Shown one piece after another: positions 11,470-22,530 of a DNA stretch of 64,000 nucleotides. The number at the start of each line of letters is the position of its first letter. Position 1 is the first letter of the stretch. The notes beneath the pieces were generated by a model. That model worked only from the letters and a program-made list of their open reading frames with translations. It searched no databases and had not been told where the DNA came from. The stretch is taken from the NCBI GenBank assembly GCA_030142905.1, contig JASJOG010000297.1, forward strand, positions 62,001-126,000, written 5' to 3'. Source of the stretch: Heliopora coerulea. Lineage: Eukaryota; Cnidaria; Anthozoa; Scleralcyonacea; Helioporidae. The position numbers were made by a program, and so were the translations under genes.

Positions 11470-12335
11470 TTATGGTGCATGATCATTGCATATGTCCCCG
11501 AATATCCTACACCAGACCCAGTAACAATCGTCTGGATCATCGAATTCAGAGCAAACAGACCAAGGAGCATGTACCAGATAATGTCTAAAGTTGTTTTCAT
11601 TAAAATGCTTAAATGAACGGCCTCGTACAATCCTAGGAGGCGCTCTTTTCATCTGCATCTGAATAGTTCCGTGTATTAGCATATGGTCTGATATTCCCAG
11701 CTCTAAAGTTCTCGTTTCCTCTATGTGAATATCCTTGCTTGATATCATTAAGTCAATTAGTATAGAAGATTGGTTTGTTACTCTGGTAGGCTCGCTGTTT
11801 AATACTCGTAAGTCATATTGGTGTAAGATATCCTGTAGTTTCTCACCGAGATTTGATTGAATGACACTCTCGACACTTCGTGTAAAATCATAGTTTAGAT
11901 CTCCTACTATCATAATGTTTTTATATTTTATCCATGCTTCCTCAAGTACTGTCCCAAAATGAGAAAAGAAATTTAAATCTGAAAGGGCTTTGTAGATATT
12001 TTCCAGGATAAAAGAAGTTTTACCGGTAGAGATCTTAAGTCAAATTCTTTCAATATTTACTGTCTCAAGGCATTTTAAATGCGATGAACAAACGTTATCC
12101 GAGATGTAAATGAGGCATCTTCCTCCGACTTGGCCTGTCATCCGATCTTGACGAAAGATTTGTAATTTTCGATTTCTAGTTGCTTGTTGTCTATCTTCTT
12201 GTCAAGATGCGTTTCTGTTATGGCTAATATATCAAGCCGGCATACGTTTAACAGAATTCTTACTTCTTCTACCTTATTTCGTAGGCTTCCGATGTTAATA
12301 TGGGCTATGTTAATTGTGTTACTTCTCTTACACAT
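11470..12335 (-). pseudogene. LINE apurinic-like endonuclease domain, broken
   Basis: Two readable blocks remain. The N-terminal block at 12138-12335 has AHINIGSLRNKV and AITETHLD, carrying the Asn and Glu of exonuclease-endonuclease-phosphatase enzymes. The second block at 11470-11913 has MIVGDLNYD and LGISDHMLI, carrying the GDxN and SDH motifs. The roughly 220 bases between them are out of frame. This domain nicks target DNA to start reverse transcription; with the central break it cannot work. Confidence 0.75.
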
Positions 12336-12673
12336 CGACCTGGCGAAATCTTGAAGATAGTCAGTTTCACTGTCATCTTCAACCCATCCAGGGTTTGGCT
12401 CGACGTACCAGAAAGGAGAATCAGAATAAAAGTTGAAGTCGTGTTATTGTAATAAAATACTCCTTTACCCGACCATTTAGTTCGATATACTCGACTCCTC
12501 CATTGACAGTCAAGTGATTCGTAATTCTCAATAGCACCAGTTGAGCTTCCCGTTTAACACGTAACTCTTCTTAGAAGTAAGACACAACCACAAGGTTATC
12601 AAAATACGTATGAGAACTGCCGAGAAAACTATCGTAGATCCCTTTGTAGAGTCAGTTTAAATGGTTCAAGTAA

Positions 12674-13010
12674 GTCAAGTCCAGCACTCAGGATTTGCCA
12701 AGGTCTTTGAAGTCTGAACTGAACAGAGGAGCAAATATTTGAATGACGTGCAGGGAGTGCTTTAAACAGATTGTCCTGTCGCAAGTCAATGATTTTAATT
12801 TCACCATCATCATCGCATGCAGCCAAATACTCTCCTTTTTCGTTCACAGAAATTTGGTTGATTTCCTCTTTGTTGAACTCAAATTTCGCGAAAGACGACC
12901 AAGAATTCCTCACATCAGATCCAGAGACTTTATTTCCCGACGAAATGAAGAATTTATGTGGATCCTTCGGCGTGAACTTTACTGAATTCAGTAAAGGATC
13001 GTTGGCGCGA
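12674..13010 (-). pseudogene. WDR53-like WD-repeat fragment
   Basis: The minus-strand reading contains SVKFTPKDPHKFFISSG, then FNKEEINQISVN, then GEIKIIDLR and ARHSNICSSVQFR. It matches consecutive WD repeats of WD repeat domain 53 (family motif RHSNICSSVAFRPQRP). The match begins after a TGA near 13010 and ends abruptly after SAGLDL, near 12674. It sits between a CTHRC1 exon and the intronic LINE. With no splice sites in the right places and no rest of the gene, it is best read as a duplicated or captured gene fragment. An alternative is a genuine exon of a fused transcript. Confidence 0.65.
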
Positions 13011-13180
13011 ATTACTCATTACATGGGATGTCGTCAAGAACAACTTCTTCTGCTTCTTCAGGTAGAATACTTGTGCAAACTTTACTGCCGGAGTAAAAAC
13101 AGTGACTGTCTTACCACCCTACCTGTATCAACTTATGTCTTTCCCACGCGCTCTGTATTCATCTCTGTATCTCTGCCTAC

Positions 13181-13426
13181 CTGAATCAATCCATTATCTT
13201 TGCCATCCGCTTTGTTCCATGCACATTGTTTCCAGTTGGACTTCATGGCTAAGTCTATATAATCAGTTCCTTTATCTGCAGATTCACCTTTGGGACCAAC
13301 CGGCCCTTGAGGACCAATGTCACCTTTTGCACCAGGTATTCCATGGGTTCCTGGAGTACCGGGGATACCAGGAACACCTGGGGTTCCTGGGAGAGCGCAA
13401 CAACGTGAACTACATTGACCAACAAC
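13181..13426 (-). CDS. Upstream exon of the CTHRC1-like gene: collagen repeats plus start of the C-terminal domain
   Basis: The exon is 82 codons, phase 0 at both ends, with acceptor AAAG at 13427-13430 and donor GTAGG just below 13181. It encodes a cysteine cluster (QCSSRCC) and about eleven Gly-X-Y triplets beginning [12 protein letters not shown] segment with NWKQCAWNK follows, matching the NYKQCSW of vertebrate CTHRC1. It joins in frame to the exon at 8799-9155 across an intron of about 4 kb. The exon with the start codon and signal peptide should lie above 13430, but I could not identify it, so the gene model is incomplete at its 5' end. CTHRC1 proteins are secreted and act in matrix and Wnt signalling in vertebrates; the role here is unknown. 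Confidence 0.85.
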
Positions 13427-13430
13427 CTTT

Positions 13431-14215
13431 GTAAAAGACGGAAAAAAAATAATAATAAAAACCTGTGAACTAAATTTTTTTCATATAAAATGAAGAAACT
13501 GGATTCTCCAAAATTTCAACTAAGATGAACAGATAAATAAAGGAAAAAATTGTTGTTTTTCAACATTGGTTTTTTTTACACAGTTTTAAAATATACTTCG
13601 TTTTCATGTGATTGTTTATATCTTAAAAAAACGGTTTGATATCCCACAGGTATATTCTCCGATTGGCTACACGCATTCCATCTCCTTCAAGGGATTTTAT
13701 CCCAGATAAAATTTATAGACAAACGTTTTAATAGCATTCATGAACAGAATATTAAAGAACATCATTAAATTGCGTCAAGCTTTTATTATTTGAAATGCTC
13801 TTCCTCTGTGCGTTTACTATTTACTGCGTGTTTAAAATTGTGAATGGATTAACCAACAACGGTACATATGCAACTCCTGTGCTACATTCAATTACATTAA
13901 TATCTCTATGCCGACTGGGTGTGAAGCTCACAACATATGTTTTATGAAGTCTAAAAATTCTTCTGCTGTCTTTCCGAATTTTTCAACTTGATTAAACACT
14001 ACTGTTCATGTCGTATTTCAAATACAACTTATCAGGAAATTTTTGTGTGCCCAAGAAGAACAAATGTAATTCTAAGAAGCCCTGGAACGTCTTTTCAACA
14101 TAGTGGCAATTCGTGGAGAATTGACTGAAAAAACTTGTAATGATGCAAATACATGTACATGTCACGTATCAAGAGAGAACAGCATGGCATTTACACTCGA
14201 CTACTAAATGTTAAG
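13431..14215. other. Stretch without a recognisable gene
   Basis: This A+T-rich sequence lies upstream of the CTHRC1-like collagen exon and must contain intron or promoter sequence of that gene. I could not pick out a signal-peptide exon or a promoter motif. Confidence 0.4.
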
Positions 14216-14516
14216 ACATGTTTGTGGAAGTTGATCGTCCACGTTAGTGTAGTCTTGAAACAGACTGTTGGTGGAAGTGAATGACGTTTTGACAGCTTTA
14301 GCGGCGGTCATCTTCAGAGTCAAAAGGAGAGTAAATGTCAGGTTTGCCTGTATTTGTATCTGGCTCGTGGGTCATAAGTGGGCGGTCATATGAGTCATGG
14401 AGGTGTAATAGTTTGTGAAAAGCAATGGGTGTGATTGTGTAGGCGTTAATTATCAGTTAGTCGAAGCATTAAGTCTATTGGTTGTTCACACTTTTGAATT
14501 TGTGAATTAGTCGTAT
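14216..14516 (-). repeat. Left pseudo-LTR of Penelope-like element 1
   Basis: It is the reverse complement of 16269-16570 with scattered differences. It contains a decayed hammerhead motif at 14283-14317. Confidence 0.8.
14283..14317 (-). ncRNA. Hammerhead ribozyme-like motif, left copy, core damaged
   Basis: The minus strand reads CUGAAGA (the CUGANGA core), a stem II whose arms GACCGCC and AGCUGUC pair imperfectly, then AAAA in place of the invariant GAAA, then CGUC at the cleavage side. Stem III would be the minimal ACGU type known from Penelope-like elements. The G-to-A change in the core should abolish activity. Confidence 0.55.
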
Positions 14517-14540
14517 GTAAGGTCCCGGTTATTGTTGTGA

Positions 14541-15953
14541 TCAGTTTAATGGTTTTTGTTCCAAGTTCATATACCAGCTTTCTAGTGTGAGTCGCTGTTT
14601 GTAGTTGGTGCTGTAAATAATGCATTTTGCCGATTCCCAGTCAATGTTGTGTTTGGTTTGTCCGTGGTGTTCGGCAATGTGGTTGGTTTTGTTTCCGTTT
14701 TTTGTCGCTCGTTTGTGTTCTGTGAGTCGTATATTTACGTTTCTGCTAGTCTCACCTATATAAGTCGCCTGGCAGTCGGAGCAATTCATTGTGTAAACTG
14801 CACCTTGCCTTTCGTGTGGTTGTTCCCTATCCTTAACGTTAGTTAGTACATGTCGTAAAGTTGTGATCGGTTAGTGCGCTACTCGTATGTTGTATTGTCG
14901 TAAGATACGCGAGATAATCTCGGACGTACCTTTTATGTAGGGTATCGTTGCTGTAGTTGTTGTCGGACTGTTGTTTTCGTCGCGTTCATTGTCTTTGTAA
15001 GTGTTAAGTTTGATGAAGTCAGAGTTATAGTTGTTTTTGTGGAAAACGCGTTGTAAGTAGTCATTTTCTTGTCGTAGAGTGTGGGGTGAGTCACAAATGA
15101 GTTGTGCGCGTCTCGTTAATGTTTTGATGGTGGTAGGTTTGTGTGAGGTTGGATTGTATGATGATTGGTCCAGTAGCCTGTCAGTACGCGTTGGTTTCCT
15201 GTAGACAGTGGTCTGTGGTTTGTTGTTGTCAAGACTTACCAAACAGTCCAGGAAAGGAATAGCTCCGTCTTCTTCAATCTCTTTGGTAAATTGTATGTGA
15301 CTGTTCTGTTCGTTAATGTGGTTGCGAAACTCATCAATCTCGTCTTCGGGTAGTGCAGTAATCGTGTAGTCAACATAACGAAACCAAAAAGGTAAAGTGT
15401 GTTTGTAAGTTGCAAGAGCTCGTACCTCTATGGATTGCATCACAATTTCAGCAACCACAACAGAAACGGGTGAGCCCATTGCTGTGCCATGTAACTGTTT
15501 GTAGTGTTTACCGTTGTATTGAAAGTAATTTGATGTGAGGCAAAGTTCCGGTAGTTCCACGATGTCTCCTGTAGGTAAAGGAAGTACGTCAGTAAATTCG
15601 TTGATAGCAGTTTTGGTGCATTCTAGTGCCAGTTGAAGCGGAATACTGGTGAACAGTGATTTCACTTCCAAAGACACTAGTTTGTAGTTGTGTGGTATTT
15701 GTACTGTTTTGAGATTGTTGATGAAGATTTCAGTCGATTGTAGTCTATGTTGTGACTTGTTGGTTATTGGTTGCAGTATGGTTGTTAAGAATTTGGAAAG
15801 TTCGTAAGTAGGCGACCCACAATATAAAACTATAGATCGCATGGGTATTTGTGGCTTGTGAAGTTTTGGTTTTCCGTACAGCTTTGGTGATCGCGGTTCC
15901 GAACACCTGAGTCGATAGTAAGTTTGTTGAAAGATCGTGTTACTTTTTCTCAT
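14541..15953 (-). pseudogene. Penelope-like reverse transcriptase plus GIY-YIG endonuclease, with catalytic mutation
   Basis: The RT part at 14871-15953 has KLYGKPKLHKP, the TAMGSPVS motif and the active-site region RYVDYTIT. The canonical RYVDD second aspartate is tyrosine (TAC at 15366-15368), a one-base change that should inactivate it. A single in-frame TAA at 14871-14873 then separates it from the endonuclease, which keeps AVYTMNCSDCQATYIGETSRN with the C-rich linker and the YIG motif, followed by LTEHKRA. Family members are telomere- or break-associated retroelements using target-primed reverse transcription. Confidence 0.8.
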
Positions 15954-15969
15954 TGAGAAAATTTTGTTG

Positions 15970-16248
15970 TTAAGTTTTCGTTGAAGTGATTGATGCAGGG
16001 TCTCGTTTAAGTAGTTCGTAGGTTTGTTTGTCGTTAACTAGTGCGTCCATTTTGTAATAGTAATCGGTCTTGTCCATAACAACAGTAACGCGTCCTTTGT
16101 CTGCTGGTAGTATAACAATGTTCTCGTCATGTTTTAGTCGTTCAAGAGCTTGTTTTTCTACTGTCGTTAAGTTGGTATCACGTATAGAGGCCGATTGTAC
16201 GGTGGAGGCGACCCTACTCCTGATCTCGTCTTTTGCCGTCTCAGCCAA
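15970..16248 (-). pseudogene. N-terminal part of Penelope-like element 1 RT
   Basis: It contains NIVILPADKGRVTVVMDK, the conserved segment just before the RT fingers in Penelope-like elements. A frameshift of roughly 20-30 bases around 15950-15970 separates it from the main RT frame. Confidence 0.7.
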
Positions 16249-16268
16249 ATCTCTTTTGAGAAGCCAAG

Positions 16269-16570
16269 AACGACTAATTCACAAATTCAAACGTGCGAAC
16301 AACCAATAGACTTAATGCTTCGACTAACTGATAATTAACGCCTACACAACCACACCCATTGCTTTTCACTAACTATTACACCTCCATGACTCATATGACC
16401 GCCCACTTATGATCCACGAGCCAGATACAAATACAGGCAAACCTGACATTTACTCTCCTTTTGACTATGAAGATGACCGCCGCTAAGGCTGTCGAAACGT
16501 CATTCACTTCCACCAACAGTCTGTTTCAAGACTACACTAACGTGGACGATCAACTTCCACAAACATGTCA
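16269..16570 (+). repeat. Right pseudo-LTR of Penelope-like element 1
   Basis: Inverted partner of 14216-14516, with a decayed hammerhead motif at 16467-16501. Confidence 0.8.
16467..16501 (+). ncRNA. Hammerhead ribozyme-like motif, right copy, core damaged
   Basis: It keeps GAAA and CGUC and a stem II (GACCGCC with GGCUGUC, one mismatch). The first core base is changed, so it reads AUGAAGA instead of CUGAAGA. It is damaged at a different core position from its inverted partner. Confidence 0.55.
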
Positions 16571-16675
16571 CGATTCTCCCAGTTTCAAACCATTTACTTT
16601 GCTAACTGATAAGTTGATAATTTTTGAAGAAGGAAAATCTCGAGTGTCTAGATATTAAGACCCGACCGGGATCTG

Positions 16676-16775
16676 TTGCGAAAACTGCAACATTGAGCTA
16701 TCCTACTGGGAATCGAAACCGCGAACTCGCGAATGTAGTGCGATGGTCTGCCAACTGAGAAAGGGAGGCCGTTGC
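16676..16775 (-). repeat. tRNA-derived SINE head (degenerate)
   Basis: The minus strand has a box A-like CTCAGTTGGCAGA and a box B-like GGTTTCGATTCCC at normal tRNA spacing. The acceptor arms do not pair well, so this is a tRNA-like SINE or pseudo-tRNA rather than a working tRNA. It is interrupted on its right by the hAT insertion. Confidence 0.45.
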
Positions 16776-16796
16776 TGAAAGTATGGCTGCGAGTTT

Positions 16797-19297
16797 AGGC
16801 CTTTCCCGATTATGCTAGTAAAACTGGCATTTTATGCTCCTAGCAATTCTTGTTTTTTCGCAAAAAAATGCTCAAATTATGCTCGATTCTCAAAATAATG
16901 CTACTTTGATTCCAGAAAATGCTTTGTTTTATTTCAAGCAAAATGTACAAACTCAGGCATCATGTGTGCTTATCATCAACTGAATAAAGTGAAAAATGCT
17001 TAATTGTTTGTTTATAAAACTTCTGATACAGCCAAAACTTGTCCAATGATAAACAGTTGATTAATGTTCGAAGTCCTTAGCGCTTGTTGTACTGTGACAT
17101 GACGCTGACCTGGAGGTAGTCAACAAGAGCACAATTCTGTTGCTCGTTGAAGGACGCTCTCAGTATTGAAAATACTCTTTCTGCCGTAGCAGACGATGGT
17201 TGGACAAGGAGAACTTGCTTCACTGCTGAAGCCCAACGAGGAAGTTGCTCCTCGTGTCCACACCACCATTCGACTTTCTTCTCTTCAGTCGGGATAACAA
17301 CATCTTCAGCAGCAGCCATATAGGCAGGAAGCTCGGCTTTGAGACCGTCGATGATAGCATCACTGTCCAGGAAAGGAAATGCTCTCAGCGACTCTACTAA
17401 TACATTTGTGGGCCTAAGCCACAGGATGCTAACGGGGCAGAATAGTCTGGCAGCCTTGAATGCTACCAGTACATCATAAAGATCGACATTGAACTTTCTC
17501 AGAAACCATGTAATTGCCGGCTGAACACAAGCCTTCGCCCTCCGTTTAAGTGCTGCTACGTTCTGACCTGGGTCTTCCTCCTAAATTGCAGTTGCAATTG
17601 CACGGACGTTAAGGAAATGAGGAGCTTGACAAAATAGGGAAACGGCGCTTACTTTCTCATAACAAGCAAAAATCAAAGGACCATCCTCTTCTAAAAAATA
17701 CGTGGCTTTCACAAAATGTTCGCCAACATCAATAGTAACGGCAAGCTCAAGCTTTAAGCTCATTAGTCGCTGTGGGTGAGAAAGTATTGCTTGAAGTTGT
17801 GGCATTAGCTGTGGGCAAACTTTTGCGTCCTTTGCCTCTTCCATGAACCTTTCGACATCTCCAAACTGCACAATCAACTGATGATACACCTCCCATTTGG
17901 ACCACCATCTAGTCTCGCTGTATGATCTTGGTGTTTGACCTGTTAGATCCTTCCATAAGAGCTTGGCTTTACAACTATGGTGAAACATTCTAATCAAAAG
18001 GCTTCCGAACTCTACCAGAGTTGGGATCACTAAATGGTTTCCCACGTTATCAAGTGTGTGAGAGAAGCACACGACTTTCAGCATCTTGGGGAATATAAAT
18101 GCTATTCTGTCCAGTGCTGCTTGGTTAACGCTTGCACCAACTCTCATGGCTGCGAGCAATGAATTTGCTCAGACTCTATAATCAACAGACAGGCACTGAT
18201 TAAGAACTTGTGCTAGTTCGTTGGCATTAACTGACTTAGAGCAAACATCAATTCTCACAAGCCGTTGGATAATGTTCCAGTTATTGTCCAGAAAACGAAC
18301 TATTATAGCAATTGCCTCCCCTTGTCTGGTGCTGCCGTCAAAAATGACCGAAAGGTCCCTTGTCATGCCAACTTGACCAGGCATTTCCAATTCTTGGTTA
18401 ATCCGTTCAATTTCCTGTTTCAATGCCATGGAAACATACTGTCCTACATGAGAGCTTGCAGTGAGTCGATAGCCGTTCTTCTCCAACAGAGAACGTAGCA
18501 TGTCTATTTTACCGATCGGGATACCCGCCTTCAAAAACTTACTGACAACTTCGAGTCGGTAGACACATTCTTCCACGGGCAAAGTGTTATCTTTTGAACT
18601 TCCTTCTCTTCTGAATGCCTCGATTATGGTCTGGTCTTTCAATTTCCACTTTTTCAGCTTTTCTTTCCCGTTTTGATGCTTCTTGGACAAAATATGGATT
18701 TTCAGAACACTTTTCTTGGAGGAAATGATTTCTCTACATCCACTGCAAAACAACTTTCCTTCTCTGACAGCCAAATTCTCTCCAGGAAACTGCTTAACTC
18801 GCTCATGTAACAGGACTTTCGTTGTATCGCTGTTTCCTCTCCGCTTGTACTTTCCACTGGTTGATTCTAAAGATCGATCTCGAGCTATCGTTGAAGGGAC
18901 TGGTCTATGTTCTCCGTCACAATTTCCTTCTATGAGCAGCAAGTTTCGAGAAGATGGCGTGGCACTGGCCGACGCCATCTTGTTTGAGCAAGCGCGTGGA
19001 CGGCCTCCGAAAGTTAACCGCTGACCAGCTAGGTCCAGACTTCTTTCGACTCAGTCAAGATGCACTTAGTTCATACTTCAGTTACAGAAATCCTTCTCTA
19101 ACACAAAAGCAAATCATCACAATGCTTTTGAATTCTAAAATTTAGCATTTAAAATCTTTTGAATGCTAAAATCTAGATCAAAGTTGTGCAAAATGCTAAA
19201 TTATGCTAGCAATTGTTCTTACAGAAAAAGTGTGGAAAAAAATGCTTGTTTAACCAAATAATGCCAAAAAACGCTGGCATGATGGGGAAGGGCCTAC
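16797..19297 (-). mobile_element. hAT DNA transposon, nearly full length
   Basis: The left end, AGGCCTTTCCCGATTATGC, and the inverted right end, GTAGGCCCTTCCCCATCATG, share an imperfect TIR. The flanks GCGAGTTT (16789-16796) and GCGAGTTC (19298-19305) differ at one position and form the 8-bp target duplication expected of hATs. The interior carries one transposase. Confidence 0.8.
17077..18978 (-). pseudogene. hAT transposase with two in-frame stops
   Basis: One reading frame of 634 codons runs the whole length, interrupted only by TGA at 18169-18171 and TAG at 17581-17583. The N-terminal zinc finger reads CSGCREIISSKKS with paired histidines. FDGSTRQGEA is the segment around the first catalytic aspartate and SETRWWSKWEVY is the central conserved block. 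SSATAERVFSILRASF is the C-terminal hAT dimerisation region with the catalytic-type glutamate. Length and domain order match complete transposases. Only two point changes prevent translation, so inactivation is fairly recent. Confidence 0.85.
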
Positions 19298-19305
19298 GCG
19301 AGTTC

Positions 19306-22289
19306 AGTATTTATAATGGTGGTAAGCCCGATTAAGTGATGGGTATATTCGATACAACATTATGGCATTGAAACAATTATGGCATTCAAAAATTATCAAT
19401 TATATACACTCGTCTAGAGTATATATATTTTGTTTTTGCTTTATGTGACAAAACTACAGGAAATCAAATGTTCTTAATTGTTATTTTTCGTTAGCAGGGA
19501 TTTGTGAGCAAGCCCTTTATGCTTCTGCTCAAGCAACACAGTCTAACTTCGAAAAGATTAAGTAGTATCAAGTCTAAAAATCTGCGGAATTAGATGGATA
19601 TCATCTTTCAAGGTGTAACTCAGGAAAGGATTACGGTTAGGATTAGGATTACGGTGTGGATTTGAGTTAGGATTAGGGTCAGGGTTTGGATTGGAGTTAG
19701 GATTAAACTACCCCTGGCGACGGTAAATCTTCGTTTCACTTAGTTAAAGAAGTTTTTGGGGTCATGCTCCTCAATCCACCTCCAACGTTCAAGGATTACT
19801 ATCAGGATTAGGATCAAGGTTTGATTACGGTTAGGATTAAGGTTAAATCACCCCAGGCTACGATATACCTACGTCTCACCCCGTGGAAATAGTTTTTGTC
19901 GATATGCAAGTTCTCCAACTATGTCACTTCAAAACCAACCTATTGTATGTGCGAGCCTTAGTTTATCTTAAACAGATATTCATCTTTTTCCCGCTTTGTC
20001 TCAATTGATGCTACTCATCTTTTCAAGGCGTGAGCTGAGACTAGACTGGCTAAACTAAGCTGGTGAATGCAGAATACTAATTTGACACTTCCGCACGCTT
20101 TTCTTCAACAAAATTCCTCAATAAATAGAATATCCGTCGGCACTTCAGGGAATCAGTTAAATGGTCCTTTATTTGAAATAATTAACTTTGCTCAGTTGAT
20201 TACGTACACATCTAGCAACAGCGGTTTGGTGACCTCGAGTTTGTGGATTGTTAGGATTGTAATGGCGATATGAATACAAAGAAATAAGTGGTGGAACAAC
20301 AACGGTTCATAAATGCATATTATCTCTTGACACAGCCACAATTCCCAGTTTGAACAAAAGCGTTAAATCCTTTAATCCACTTTGCATTCAAGCGAGTGAC
20401 AACCTTTTAAAAGAGTTTGAAAACATTATGATAAACCGCTTATCACATGCTAATGAGTGAGTTACTTGATTTCTAACGACCAACGTTTCCTCAACCTTAA
20501 ACTGGTAAAAAGAAAACATGCAACCCCCGTTCCCGTTGAAATGCACTCACCAACGTAAATCCTTTATCACACTAGTAAACCATTGATTAACGTTTTCAAC
20601 ATCTTGAGATCTTCATAGGGCACACGAGGATGTACATTTGTATATTAAGTTGTTTTTGTCTTTCAACTATTTGTTTTTATGATGCAGTTAGCTTACTGGG
20701 AATTTGGCAACAATCTCTGTTAAAATCATGCCCTGCTAGCTACATAGAAAATAACACTGCCGAACTACGTTCACAAGAAACTGTCGTTTGTCAAGGGTGG
20801 TGTAAGGGTGGAGACAATGTGTCAACCCCTCGAACATAATGTGCTTCTGAGAACATTTAGTCAGAGATTGTCCAGGCAGGAAACTTAGTCTAATAATAAA
20901 TATCAAAGCCCAGCAAAAGATGCACAACAAAGGCATAATAGATAAAGGTTTATCAAACATCGAACGTTTCGTTGTTTACTTTACAACTTCAAACTTCAAA
21001 CTTCAAAGGGTTGTACGTTTCTTGCTAGCTGGTGGAAAAATCTCCAAGTGTTCGAACACACGTGTATACAAGTACCGACAGGTTTCACCGATGTGCGAAG
21101 ATCCGGAGCTACGACAAGAAAAATAGTAACAACATATGATCTTAAACGTAAGAGAATTCTATCCTTAAAAGAGAAGAAATGGAAAGGATGGGTAGAAGGA
21201 CGTGCGATAAACCAAATATTAATTTGAGGATAGGTGGGAGTAAGAAAAACAAAAACCTAGATATCAACGCAAATGCAGAGAAAGAAGCACGAGATTTTTG
21301 TTTTATATCATATGCTGGCCTGAGTTCATTCCCACCTTCAGTTGTTTGTGACTCCACAAGAATAACGATGTATTCAGCTTAAGGTACCGCTAATGCATTG
21401 TGCTCCCTCCTCTTCTCGAAGGAATGGTTTAACATAACTTACATAGCTATAGTCCGCAATTTGGTCACACAACAAAGGTAAAGTTGTCTTTAATAATTGG
21501 GACTACAATTCTATTCTTTAGAATACGCCTTGGCTAAGCAAATGCTTTGGTTTTAACTCTTTCCTGCATGAGATTATACTAAAAACTTACTTTCGGGTTT
21601 GCCGCATCTCCTGAAGAAAGAACTATGGCTAGTAAGCTCGTGACAGTAAAATACTGAGTGAGAACCATATCTTTTCAGCTTTCAATAACACACAATGATA
21701 ACTTGATGTTTCTTTGGACAATGGTTTTGACATACTGACTCTGCATAAATCCTTCACTGGTATATAAGTTCCAGAGGAAGTTAGGTTAGAAGAAGTAACT
21801 TTGACAAGTCATTTTCTATGATGTTTTGCAGTTGTTGTTGACATGAGCTTCTTAAGTGTGACGAAAACCAAACTGATGTCTTTAGAAGCGACAACAAGTA
21901 TAAAGGAAATGCCGCGTCTACTGAAGGTCTGTAGTAAAACTGGCAAAAGCTCATAAACGTGTATTAAGCAGTAACAGATGTACAGATTGTTTTTCTGAAA
22001 AGGAAATCATTAGTATTCGGAATAAATATTTTGTGGACTTTGGTTGGTTTGGAAAGCACCACAATTCATTATTCATTGTTCGTGTAAACAAGGGCTTATC
22101 GTTTAAGCTGGTGTAGACAAAAGCAGATGAAAATGATGTTGTACATTAATGAATAGTAATGTTCTGGAACGTTATTTGGATAACGTGCTTGGCGAAAAGC
22201 GAATGTGAAAATGGTGAAAGATTCATTTTGAGACGAAGATTCGTTCATTCAGCCAAAGATGAATAGCTGGTGGTGAAACTCTAAGAAAG
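19306..22289. other. Gene-free stretch, partly telomere-like repeat
   Basis: Apart from the degenerate TTAGG-type repeats at 19618-19870, nothing could be supported. Short frames around 20630-21380 occur on both strands and resemble no known family. Confidence 0.45.
19618..19870. repeat. Degenerate telomere-like (TTAGG/GTTAGGATT) repeat patches
   Basis: Two patches (about 19625-19705 and 19795-19850) are built from GTTAGGATTAGG, GGATTACGGT and AGGGTTTGG variants. They look like decayed interstitial telomeric repeat. Confidence 0.5.
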
Positions 22290-22530
22290 TGATCACTTGA
22301 CTACACATGCTGGACTGACAAAATCTCCCGTCCACTTCCGAGCTCAAAATCGATACCAAACACTTCGTTTCAAAACCTTCAGAAAACATCATTTTATTTG
22401 AAAGTAATTTTTACCATAAGGCCTTGGGAAGATAACATTTTTTAATACTAACTTTTGGATCCCCAAATACAACAAAGAAAAAAATGTTATACAATAGGAA
22501 GATATCACATCATTTTGGCATAGTTTTTTT
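22290..22530 (-). repeat. Dispersed repeat, copy 1
   Basis: The reverse complement matches 63450-63700 over about 240 bp, with small indels. Landmarks shared by both are AACTATGCCAAAATG, TTGGTATCGA and GAGCTCGGAAGTGG. There is no coding potential; it is probably part of an unclassified transposon. Confidence 0.65.

Larger units (their letters stand above)
9780..12430 (-). mobile_element. Non-LTR retrotransposon (CR1/Jockey-type LINE) in the CTHRC1 intron
   Basis: The element runs on the minus strand from an endonuclease at the right to the reverse transcriptase C-terminus at the left, filling most of the intron of the CTHRC1-like gene on the same strand. No poly-A, short 3' repeat or target duplication could be assigned, so the boundaries are approximate. 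Multiple breaks show that it is old. Confidence 0.75.
14216..16640 (-). mobile_element. Penelope-like element 1, flanked by inverted terminal repeats
   Basis: A reverse transcriptase followed by a GIY-YIG endonuclease is bracketed by roughly 300-bp repeats in opposite orientation (14216-14516 and 16269-16570). Penelope-like elements often carry such inverted or tandem pseudo-LTRs with hammerhead ribozyme motifs, and both repeats here contain one. The right repeat continues into sequence also found at 46768-46900, so the family is present elsewhere in the window. Confidence 0.85.
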
